A DNA stretch of 64,000 nucleotides from Mycobacterium sp. SMC-4 (lineage in GTDB: Bacteria; Actinomycetota; Actinomycetes; Mycobacteriales; Mycobacteriaceae). The notes beneath the pieces were generated by a model that saw nothing but the letters and a program-made list of their open reading frames with translations, was not told the origin of the DNA and did no database searches. Position numbers and translations under genes: made by a program. Location: assembly GCF_025263265.1 (NCBI RefSeq), contig NZ_CP079872.1, positions 1 to 64,000 of the forward strand, in the 5' to 3' direction. Below, in pieces: positions 55,831-63,427 of the stretch (positions are counted from its first letter, which is position 1; every line of letters starts with the position of its first letter).

Positions 55831-55922
55831 AGGATAGAGGACGCCCTTGTGAGCCGCAATGAACGACATCCCAATGCAACGTTGGCGGGTGCAGAACGGC
55901 CGAAGCAGCCCTGCCCGCACCC

Positions 55923-57896
55923 TTGTTCCGCGACCAGCCCGTGACAACGGCGGTATCCCCCGCCGGTCGCACGCGGCCGGCCTGCGCACCGGAGGTCGTG
56001 TGGAATCGGCTCGCACGACTCCTGGCTGCGCCTGGTCGCAACCGGATGCGTCTGTGGAACCCTGATACGGGGAAGTTCAGCGACACAACCAAACACTGCG
56101 AGCGACTGCCGAGCCGGCCAGCCGCTGTCTACCTCTACTCGCAGCGCCGTACCCAGACTCTGTGGTTGGACTTCGATGCCAAGCTGCATGGGCCCGCGGC
56201 CGTGGCCGCGGACGTGGCCCGCGCCGCCGAATGGCTCACTGACTGCGGCGGCGTCGTAGTCACCGACCGATCCAGCAGCGGTGGCCGACACCTGATCTGC
56301 CCACTAGCCATCGGCACCTCAGCGTCACTTGACGAAATGAAACACCTAGTGCGGCTTCTGGCTGCCCGGCTCCCCACACTCGACATCACCCCGAACACCA
56401 ACGCCGACACAGGCTGCATGACGCCGCCAGGATCTCCATGCCGAGAAGGTGGCTACCGTCAGCTCGACGGAACCCTGGAGGCGGCGGTCGAGGCCTTGAC
56501 CACACGCTCCGATCCCGAACTGCTCCCGCGCTTGCTCATGCTCCTCGGCGCTCTCAATCCTCCCGCCCGTCAGCGCTCTGCCAGCACGACCGACTCCCCG
56601 GAAACCACGACCGAATACACCGTCGGCGCCGGCGAAGACCGACGCATCAGCGGCCAGTATGTCCGCCACGATCCACTCCCCGCCGACGTCGCCGCCTATG
56701 CCACCCACGGAACGATCAACCCCGCGCGACTCACATGGCAGTCCAATCACGAGGCTCGACAATCGGTGGTCGTTAACGCCATCGCCCGCGGCCACAGCCT
56801 CGCCACCCTGCGCGAAATGATCGCCCCCGACGGACCCTGGAGCCGAGGACTCGGAGCCGCCTACCACCGCTACAACCACCGCAGCGACCAAGCCCTCGAA
56901 CGCGACGTCGCCAAAGCATTCCACTGGTTGATCACCAACGTCTTAAAGTCATCTCCCCCGCGGCACAAGACTAAGAACACACCGGGGGGGTACATACCAG
57001 GACCGCGTGGGCCGAAGGATCTGCGGGACTGGCTCGCCAATGCAACGGCGTGGGCCGATCGAGAGTTCGCCGGCAAAAGGTACCGCTGGACAGTGCACGC
57101 AGTGCTGCAGAGCATGGCTTTCTACGCCGTGCTCGCCGGAGAACACCGATCAGGGACGTGGTTGGTCGGGGTCGGCGGCAGAACCCTTTCACTGAGCTGC
57201 GGGCTCCTGAGCGAAGACACTGTCTGGCGGGTACTTGCTGACCTTCGGGAAAGGCCCGGAGCGCCCCTAGTGCTGGCCAGACAACACATCGGCACTGAGG
57301 CCGACGTGTACGCGCTGACGATGCAGAACCGCGTAACCAACGATCCTGCAGACGCGGAACGGGTACGCATTGAACCAGTGCACGACGCGTGGATTGTTCT
57401 GGGGCACCACCTGCGCCGCATCTACGAACTGGTCGCCCACCACGGGCTGACCAACAAAGCCGACATCTACGCGGCGGCCGCGGTCGCCAGGGCCACCGGT
57501 GATGCCATGGTGCTCGACCTGGAAGTAGCCGGCCTGCTCAAACGCACCGGACGCGGGACGGTTGCGCGGGGCCCCGTCGAACTGGACAGCATCGCCCAGG
57601 GCCACCACCTGGACGAGGCCCGGACGGTTCGCCTACAGCGACATCAGGCCGAACGCGCAGCATGGAGAAACTGGCTCGACGAGCGCGAACAAGTCCGTAA
57701 CGGGGCACCCCACCCCGGGGGCCGAGAGACATTGGTTGAACACGGCCGCTCGACGGGGCTCGACGAACCCACCGAACGTGCTTACCTGCACCTCACGATG
57801 TCAACTGGTCCCCCACCGATGGACGACATCGACATCGAGCGAGAAGCGATCGAGATGATCGCGGAGTTGCTGGGCGGACGGATCCTGACGGCCTAA
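55923..57896 (+). CDS. Plasmid replication protein with AEP primase-like domain
   Basis: 657 residues if TTG 55923 is used; GTG 55941 is equally possible and no ribosome binding site decides. The conserved part begins near residue 25. Motifs of archaeo-eukaryotic primases are visible: LWLDFDAK (about 80-87) and TDRSSSGGRHL (about 114-124). After about residue 350 there are helix-turn-helix-like regions (LSCGLLSEDTVWRVLADL; ADIYAAAAVARATGDAMVLDLEVAGLL). Such proteins start replication of large actinobacterial plasmids. Upstream lie repeats and hairpins, downstream small regulators and ParAB. Confidence 0.75.
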   Translation: MFRDQPVTTAVSPAGRTRPACAPEVVWNRLARLLAAPGRNRMRLWNPDTGKFSDTTKHCERLPSRPAAVYLYSQRRTQTLWLDFDAKLHGPAAVAADVARAAEWLTDCGGVVVTDRSSSGGRHLICPLAIGTSASLDEMKHLVRLLAARLPTLDITPNTNADTGCMTPPGSPCREGGYRQLDGTLEAAVEALTTRSDPELLPRLLMLLGALNPPARQRSASTTDSPETTTEYTVGAGEDRRISGQYVRHDPLPADVAAYATHGTINPARLTWQSNHEARQSVVVNAIARGHSLATLREMIAPDGPWSRGLGAAYHRYNHRSDQALERDVAKAFHWLITNVLKSSPPRHKTKNTPGGYIPGPRGPKDLRDWLANATAWADREFAGKRYRWTVHAVLQSMAFYAVLAGEHRSGTWLVGVGGRTLSLSCGLLSEDTVWRVLADLRERPGAPLVLARQHIGTEADVYALTMQNRVTNDPADAERVRIEPVHDAWIVLGHHLRRIYELVAHHGLTNKADIYAAAAVARATGDAMVLDLEVAGLLKRTGRGTVARGPVELDSIAQGHHLDEARTVRLQRHQAERAAWRNWLDEREQVRNGAPHPGGRETLVEHGRSTGLDEPTERAYLHLTMSTGPPPMDDIDIEREAIEMIAELLGGRILTA

Positions 57897-57927
57897 CCGT
57901 CAGACCCTGATCTTTCGATATCGCGTC

Positions 57928-58182
57928 TCAGGACGCTTTGACCGACCCCAAGATCTCGCCGTTCTTCTCGCAGTACTCGTGAGCCTGCTTGATCAGATCA
58001 GCGACAAAGGGTTCGAGTAGCACGGCGACCTTGACGCCCTGAGCCTCGGCGAACTTCGTCAACGCCTTGTGATCGAGGTCGCTGACCCGCTTGGCCACCA
58101 TCTTGTCGCGGGCCCGTGTCTCGTTGTGTCGCCAGTTTCTCCGACGACGCGGCGTCGTAGCAGTGTCGGGCATGTCCGACAT
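57928..58182 (-). CDS. Small basic DNA-binding protein (RHH-like)
   Basis: 84 residues from ATG 58182; ATG 58173 (MPDTATTP) is possible. A basic N-terminus (RRRRNWRHNETRARDK) precedes KRVSDLDHKALTKFAEAQGVKVAVLLEPFVADLI, compatible with a ribbon-helix-helix or related plasmid regulator. A perfect palindrome ATATCGCGATAT lies 17 bases upstream. Divergent from the regulator at 58302. Confidence 0.55.
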   Translation of the reverse strand: MSDMPDTATTPRRRRNWRHNETRARDKMVAKRVSDLDHKALTKFAEAQGVKVAVLLEPFVADLIKQAHEYCEKNGEILGSVKAS

Positions 58183-58198
58183 GTGCACACTCCGTTCA

Positions 58199-58210
58199 AT
58201 ATCGCGATAT
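58199..58210. promoter_or_regulatory. Palindromic operator candidate
   Basis: ATATCGCGATAT, perfect 12-base palindrome just upstream of the start at 58182. Likely an autoregulatory site. Confidence 0.45.
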
Positions 58211-58229
58211 CGTGTGGCGAACCCACTCT

Positions 58230-58297
58230 GAACAGGTATTACACGATCTCTATAACAGGATATCAGTAACATAGATCCTGTAACAGGAATCCTGTAA
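58230..58297. promoter_or_regulatory. Array of ATCCTGTAA / TAACAGGAT half-sites
   Basis: Half-sites: GAACAGGTAT (58230-58239, variant), TAACAGGAT (58253-58261), the palindrome TCCTGTAACAGGA (58276-58288), and ATCCTGTAA (58289-58297), ending 4 bases before the ATG at 58302. A repressor bound here would block that gene and probably the divergent one. Confidence 0.6.
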
Positions 58298-58301
58298 TAG
58301 C

Positions 58302-58637
58302 ATGTCAGGCGTGTCGCTGTACGCCCGCTCCGAGAGAGTTCAGGAACTCTCCCGGGTAGTGTTCGGCCAGAAACACAGGCTCGCCGTCATGGCCGCGATC
58401 GCGCAGAGCGATGGCCTGGTCAATCCCAGTGACCTCGCCGTGGAGCTCGGATTCGCCGCACAAAGCGCGATCCAGCAGCCACTCAAAGACCTCACCGCTG
58501 CCGGCCTAATCACCCGTCAGGACGGCATGGGCCGCGTCTACTACCGGCGAAACCCGCACAAACTCTGGGACGCGGCGATTGAATTGCTCGGCCAAGCACT
58601 CGCCGCCGACATGGGCTCGGAAACCGTCGAACACTGA
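58302..58637 (+). CDS. Winged-helix transcription regulator
   Basis: 111 residues from ATG 58302. Residues 20-90 (HRLAVMAAIAQSDGLVNPSDLAVELGFAAQSAIQQPLKDLTAAGLITRQDGMGRVYYRR) have the ArsR/MarR-like winged-helix pattern with a clear wing. It starts directly behind the half-site array, so autoregulation is likely. Confidence 0.75.
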   Translation: MSGVSLYARSERVQELSRVVFGQKHRLAVMAAIAQSDGLVNPSDLAVELGFAAQSAIQQPLKDLTAAGLITRQDGMGRVYYRRNPHKLWDAAIELLGQALAADMGSETVEH

Positions 58638-58757
58638 CACGGCGTGCCGCGCCAACCCCGATCAGCGCAATCCGCGGGCCTCTAAACAACCGGTCCGACA
58701 TGGCTCGCACAGGCATCGAGCCCGCCGGTCCTCGACATTTGCTGGTGGCCGCTGGGT

Positions 58758-59396
58758 TCACCGAGCTTTGGCGTCCTTCTTCCCCGGGAGGAACGCGTTG
58801 AGGACCGGGGCAATCCACGTCGACCGCGTATCGAAACCCAAGGTCTTTCCGATTTGATCGATGACCGCCTCCTGCTCCGGTGTAGGGCTGAACGAGATCT
58901 GCGTACTCCCACCGCCCAGGTAACGCACGGCGGACGGGTCAGCCGGGAACAAGTCGTTCACCGGAGCCGTGCTGTATCGCGACTCCTCGATGATCTGGGC
59001 AAGTTTGTCGGACTTGTGCATCGCACTGATTGCCTCCAACACCACCTGCAAATTCGTCGCCTTGTTGTCGTGCCGGTACTTCTCGAACCGTTTCTTGACC
59101 CCGGCCGTTACGTATACAGCCGAGGCCGGCTTGGTCCGCGTCCGAGGTCGACCCGGCTTGCGCGTGGTCGGCGTGGGCGACACCGATCGAACTGGTGCAA
59201 CGATCGCCGGCGCCACCTGCGCCCCCGGCAGCGAATCAGGCTCGGATGCAGGCTCGCCGGGCTCCGGCCCAGCTTCGGATGCCGAAGCATCGTCGAGAAG
59301 CCCGGACAACCCAGCCCCGCGCTCAGGTAAGACCACGAGGTCTCCAAGATCTTCGGTCGGCAGCTCCTGGCGAGTCAGCTTGTTGTTCACGGCCAC
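58758..59396 (-). CDS. ParB-like partition adaptor (tentative)
   Basis: 212 residues from GTG 59396 with GAAGGGGAT upstream; it overlaps parA by 10 bases. An acidic Pro/Ser-rich N-terminal half, then an AT-hook-like KPGRPRT (about 79-85), then a helical C-terminal domain (AVYVTAGVKKRFEKYRHDN...LGFDTRSTWIAPVLNAFLPGK). It does not show the classical ParB nuclease-like domain. Position after parA supports a centromere-binding role. Confidence 0.55.
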   Translation of the reverse strand: MAVNNKLTRQELPTEDLGDLVVLPERGAGLSGLLDDASASEAGPEPGEPASEPDSLPGAQVAPAIVAPVRSVSPTPTTRKPGRPRTRTKPASAVYVTAGVKKRFEKYRHDNKATNLQVVLEAISAMHKSDKLAQIIEESRYSTAPVNDLFPADPSAVRYLGGGSTQISFSPTPEQEAVIDQIGKTLGFDTRSTWIAPVLNAFLPGKKDAKAR

Positions 59397-60370
59397 ATCC
59401 CCTTCTCGATCATCTGCGCGCGAATCTGCGAACCGCGCGTGAGAATTTCCTTTGTCAGTTTTGCGAAGTCCTCAGCAACCGGACGCGTGGTGGTGCTGAC
59501 CACTGCGGTGTTCTCGGCTGTCCCCTTCTTCAAGTCCCAGTGCTTCGGGTTGTTGGCGATCTCTTTCTCCAACTCGTGCGCCAGGCGGCCATACTTAGGC
59601 ACCTGTTGCCCTACCGCCTCACTGTGCCGAATGAACGACTTCAACATGACATCGTCCGCCATCTGGCCAAGGTCACGTGACACGTTCTCCCTCGTCTCCC
59701 TGCGGATCGCCTTGGCGTTGGTGCCCGAAGCGAACACGAAGCAGCCCAGCAGGATCAAGTACGGATTGTGCTCACGCATGGCACGCAGGTCCCCGGCCAA
59801 CTCGCGCAGACCCGTGCGTGACAGATCGTCGGTCTTCATAGGAACGCAGACAAAACGGGTCGCGCACAGCGCGAGTTGGAGCAGTAACTGGCTCTCAGGT
59901 GGAGAGTCGATAATGATCAACTGGTACTGATCACTGATCTGTTGCAGAGCCAACGCAAGCGACATCAAAACTTGCTTAGCGGTCTGCGGATGTCCCATCT
60001 CGGCAGCTAGTACCGGCGTAATCCGCCGAACAAACGGCCCTCCTGGGATCACATCAAGATTGGGCCGCACGTCGCGAACAGGAGTCAGCGCCGCGCCAGC
60101 TGTGATCGCACTGAACAAGTTGCGGCCCTGATCATTGCCCTCGGTAGCGGCGAAGCCAAGCACGTTCGCCACGTTGCCCTGCCCATTGAGGTCAACTAGA
60201 AGTGTTCGCGCTCCGTCGGAGGCAACAAGCGCCGCAGCGTGAGTAGAACACGTTGTCTTCCCGACGCCTCCCTTCCCATTTCCGAACAAGTACACCTTGC
60301 CCAAACGCCGCCAATCGACCGCGGGTTCTACGCGGCCAGGTTCATTCCAAGCGGCTACGCTGCTAGTCAT
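59387..60370 (-). CDS. parA: ParA partition ATPase
   Basis: 327 residues from ATG 60370. The deviant Walker A NGKGGVGKTT is at residues 31-40, followed by LLVDLNGQGN and the Walker B-like LIIIDSPPESQ. A short N-terminus without HTH indicates a type Ib-like ParA. It moves plasmid copies apart on the nucleoid. The non-coding region beyond it may hold the centromere. Confidence 0.9.
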   Translation of the reverse strand: MTSSVAAWNEPGRVEPAVDWRRLGKVYLFGNGKGGVGKTTCSTHAAALVASDGARTLLVDLNGQGNVANVLGFAATEGNDQGRNLFSAITAGAALTPVRDVRPNLDVIPGGPFVRRITPVLAAEMGHPQTAKQVLMSLALALQQISDQYQLIIIDSPPESQLLLQLALCATRFVCVPMKTDDLSRTGLRELAGDLRAMREHNPYLILLGCFVFASGTNAKAIRRETRENVSRDLGQMADDVMLKSFIRHSEAVGQQVPKYGRLAHELEKEIANNPKHWDLKKGTAENTAVVSTTTRPVAEDFAKLTKEILTRGSQIRAQMIEKGMWP

Positions 60371-60836
60371 GCGGACGCCTCATTCTGCGAGTATCGGGGG
60401 TGCTGCGCGCCTACTGAACGGCACCGTAGAAGGTGCCAGGCAGCACACGCGCTCATGGTGCACAAAGTCTAAGGCGCACGATGCGACATCCCAGCCCTTG
60501 TGGACCGCGCTTCGACGCACGACGCCGGCCCAGGCTGCCAATCAATGCCCAGCCGTGGTCTCAGCTGAGGTCTCCCGCAGCAAACGCGACGTCGGCCCGC
60601 GTGGTACATCTGATGTCTACGCCAGCGCACCCACGCATCGAAGCCTGAGCAAGCGGAACGCTGCGGATGCACGCCGGTCATTCCACCCCGATTTACGCCC
60701 GCAGATCGGCATCCGCGCCCACCCGCAGCCGTGTACGGAGTGCGCGGCGTCGCGTTACCCGGAGGCGCACCTTCGCAGAAAGTCCACGTCACACCGCGTC
60801 TGCTATCTGTTCGCAGGCTCTGCGGCTTACCGGACC

Positions 60837-60883
60837 CAATACCTGACTCAATACCTGGCCATATATGGAGGACCAGGTATTGG
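60837..60883. promoter_or_regulatory. Inverted and direct repeat around CCATATATGG
   Basis: CAATACCTG (60837-60845), CAATACCTGG (60849-60858), central palindrome CCATATATGG (60859-60868), then CCAGGTATTGG (60873-60883) as inverted copy. Strong candidate for a protein-bound site such as parS. Confidence 0.55.
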
Positions 60884-60962
60884 ACGGTACGTTGCCCACC
60901 GCCGCGTACATCGGTTCGGTGCCGATCGATTCATGCGTATGCAGGCACCTTGCGGGTGGAGT

Positions 60963-60976
60963 TGTGGTCGACCACA
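60963..60976. promoter_or_regulatory. 14-base perfect palindrome
   Basis: TGTGGTCGACCACA, 80 bases from the previous element. Confidence 0.45.
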
Positions 60977-61028
60977 GCTATCACGCGTCATGCTGCGTGG
61001 TGAATGCGATTGGCGACACAAGGCCGGA

Positions 61029-61277
61029 TACGGTGCCATGAAATATTCATTTCCGCATACGGCGTGTCGCGTGCGTCGACGTTCTTGGTGCCGTCCGTCG
61101 CAGTGGGTTGTGGGCTACGGCGCTCGCAATACGGGTTCGCGTCATGAGCCGGGGTTGTCACGTAGGTCGATGCATGCCTGGGCGCGAGCGGTATACCCAA
61201 TGTGTGCCCCAGCAGGCGATACGGTTCGACCGGATGTTGCGCGCAGGGCGTTGCCATTAACGGAGTCACGAGTACGG
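61029..61277 (+). repeat. Cluster of TACGG-containing decamers
   Basis: TACGG occurs on the plus strand at 61029, 61058, 61116, 61130, 61220 and 61273, with similar flanks (GATACGGTGC, CATACGGCGT, AATACGGGTT, GATACGGTTC). Spacing is irregular. Confidence 0.35.
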
Positions 61278-61332
61278 GTCCATGTGGCGTGAGAAATTCG
61301 TCTACGAACGCGGTTGCTTGTCTTTCGACAAA

Positions 61333-61362
61333 CTGGGCGCGACACAGATGTGTCTAGCCCAG
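61333..61362. promoter_or_regulatory. 30-base interrupted palindrome
   Basis: CTGGGC-gc-GACACA-ga-TGTGTC-ta-GCCCAG: outer and inner arms pair fully, interrupted by one mismatched dinucleotide. Could be an oriT/parS element or a terminator. Confidence 0.45.
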
Positions 61363-61950
61363 GGCCAGCCTCATACCGAATTCTGGTGAGTGCGGTCGCA
61401 GCGGTATAACGAACCGTGCGACGCGACACGAGACATGGGATGTGGCGCGGAATGGTGAGCACCGCCGCAGGCCTAATGGGACGCATTAGCTATTGCCGTT
61501 GTATTGATGGCTGGTGGAGCGGGGGAGTGGTTCGGCGTGAGAAGTGCCCCGAAAGTTCCCCCACCAGGCCCCTTTGCCGGGAGTGGGCACGCCTCGGGAC
61601 TGCCGAAACACGAAAACGCGTCCTGGTTTCGCCGTAGCGGCCTCGATGACCCGTCCACGCACCTGACCATCGCCCATTGCGCTGTTCGAGCCTGTGCGTC
61701 GCGACCAGGCTGATTTAGCAGGTCACAGACCGGCGCACGTCGTCAAGACCGTCGCCACAGGGCGAGATTCTGATCCGTTACACAGAACGATCAAGGCTTG
61801 CGCGATGTTGACCTATATGTATGCGTGTCATGCATGTAATATCTGGGGGCACCAGGGGAGACGTCCCTGCTGAGCAGCGCACCCGAGGAGGCGATCATCG
61901 CGGCCGTTGAGCCCGGCGAGGAGTCCCACGGGCATCCCGACCTGAAACGC

Positions 61951-62757
61951 TTGTCCCAGCAGATGCAAGTGCGTCTGCAGGAACTCGGGTTCAGTCTGCT
62001 CGCTGCCTCTAAGTTGGGAATCCTATCCCGCTCAACGCTGACTAGTCTGCGTGACGCTGATCGTGTCCCCAACTTGCAAACCTTGGACAAGCTCGACGAT
62101 CTGCTGGTCTGGGAACCGGGATCTTCGCGGGCCGTCCTGGACGGGGGCACTGCGGTACCCCGCGAGCAGGGGGTGTATCGCCACCTGCCCAAGGCCCAGC
62201 CCGACGAGGCCGAAAGCGCCGGCGACTCTGGTGCCACGCTGGAGACTTTGTTCGATCCCAATGAAGACCCCAAGGACTGGGATTACGAGGGGCTGGTGTC
62301 GGCCATCGAGCGCCGGCTGCGGGAACTGAACATGACCAAGTCCAAGTTCGCGGCCATCGGTGGACCGGGGCGTTCGACCCTGGCGACACTGGGCCGGCGC
62401 GGCTACGTGCCCACCGCGGACACTTTGGATCGCATCGACCGCTTCCTGATGTGGGAACGCGGTTCGGCCCTCACGGTGCTGCGCGGGGGATCGCCGGTGC
62501 GTATCGGCGCGGCCGTGGCGCATCCGGCATTGGTGCCGCTCAACGCCGTCCGTGACGGGCTCAAGGCCGTCAAGATCAGACTCAACCGCCAGGCCCAGAG
62601 CGTGGCGCAACTGCAATCCGACGTTGACGAGGCATTGAGCCGTGTCAACGTCGCGATCGCAGAGGTAGGGGACCCAGCTCGCCGCCAGGCACTGGCCCCA
62701 GTTTCGGGCAGCCCGACCGAGGGCGATGCCGCAGGTAAGGGAGAAATCCATGACTAG
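61951..62757 (+). CDS. Protein with two HTH-like repeats
   Basis: 268 residues if TTG 61951 is the start. The frame is open back to 61840 and AGGGGAG precedes a CTG at 61867, so the true start may be upstream. Two XRE-like modules are visible: LQELGFSLLAASKLG...RDADRVPNLQTLDKLDDLLVWEPGSSRAVLDGG and LRELNMTKSKFAAIG...RRGYVPTADTLDRIDRFLMWERGSALTVLRGG. Likely a plasmid DNA-binding regulator, followed directly by the next gene. Confidence 0.6.
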   Translation: MSQQMQVRLQELGFSLLAASKLGILSRSTLTSLRDADRVPNLQTLDKLDDLLVWEPGSSRAVLDGGTAVPREQGVYRHLPKAQPDEAESAGDSGATLETLFDPNEDPKDWDYEGLVSAIERRLRELNMTKSKFAAIGGPGRSTLATLGRRGYVPTADTLDRIDRFLMWERGSALTVLRGGSPVRIGAAVAHPALVPLNAVRDGLKAVKIRLNRQAQSVAQLQSDVDEALSRVNVAIAEVGDPARRQALAPVSGSPTEGDAAGKGEIHD

Positions 62758-63427
62758 CGGTTTCGCGGTAGGGGAGCGCCTGCTATGCCCGACAACAAAG
62801 AGCAGCCGGATCTGTTCAGCGTCCAGACATCGGAGAATGATGGCCGTGAGCCAATGGATGCGCGAGGCGGTGGAGACCGCCTACCGTCAACTCGGACTGC
62901 CGACGCGATGGACACCAGAGCAGACCGAGACGTTCCTCAACCTCGTGACCGAACGCCTCGACGAGAAGGCCACGCACCTGTCGATGGACCTGGCCGAGGA
63001 CGCGATCGTGCGGTGGCGGGGGAGTCATCACAACGCCGAACCCGATCACGAAACGACGGTGGGCCTGCACCAGAGCGCGTTGCAGAACGCCCGAGAAGCG
63101 ATCGTGCGGCAGGAACTCTACGCACTGATTCCGCAGCCGGCCGAGGACGAGGAACCAGCCAGCACACCGCCGCGGCCCGAGGTCAACTGGGAGGACCGCT
63201 GGAGGGACGTGCGGTACCGGGCCGAACCCAACGAAGCAATCGAGGATCTGGCCAGGACCCTGTGGCCTCAGCGCTCACCGATGTTCCGGGTCAAGGCCGC
63301 CTACCTTCTCGCGACACGGGCCGAGGAAGGCCGCCCCGTGCCGACCAGCCCGCAACACCACCTGGTGCCCCGCCTCACACCACAGGTGGAGGAAGAACTC
63401 CGAGCCGACGGGTACCCACCCGAGTAA
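62750..63427 (+). CDS. Unknown protein upstream of helicase/methylase gene
   Basis: 225 residues from ATG 62750, which overlaps the upstream stop and has AAGGGAG. Convincing coding bias begins only near 62837 (MMAVSQWMREAVETAYRQLGL). Before that, a different frame starting at ATG 62785 with GGGGAG upstream looks better (MPDNKEQPDLFSVQTSEN). The body is helical and hydrophilic with no family recognised. A frameshift or alternative start near 62.8 kb is possible. It ends at TAA 63425-63427, exactly where the next coding frame appears. Confidence 0.55.
   Translation: MTSGFAVGERLLCPTTKSSRICSASRHRRMMAVSQWMREAVETAYRQLGLPTRWTPEQTETFLNLVTERLDEKATHLSMDLAEDAIVRWRGSHHNAEPDHETTVGLHQSALQNAREAIVRQELYALIPQPAEDEEPASTPPRPEVNWEDRWRDVRYRAEPNEAIEDLARTLWPQRSPMFRVKAAYLLATRAEEGRPVPTSPQHHLVPRLTPQVEEELRADGYPPE

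Larger units (their letters stand above)
54958..55922. other. Non-coding region between ESX run and rep, origin candidate
   Basis: 965 bases without a gene I trust. It contains direct repeats (55055-55087, 55164-55193), a 13-base palindrome (55587-55599), and three successive hairpins (55713-55830). It also holds the ESX upstream promoter and the rep promoter. This is a good candidate for the replication origin and control region. Confidence 0.5.
60371..61950. other. Non-coding region with palindromes and short repeats
   Basis: About 1.5 kb without a gene I trust on either strand; the long open frame 60297-61292 has no protein-like composition. It contains inverted repeats at 60837-60883, 60963-60976, 61333-61362 and 61473-61489, and a cluster of TACGG words at 61029-61277. 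Candidate centromere (parS), oriT or second origin. Confidence 0.55.

Noticed and set aside
60297..61292. 331-codon open frame over the parA-downstream region
   Set aside because: Composition is not protein-like, it overlaps the parA start antisense, has no ribosome binding site, and crosses the palindromic elements.
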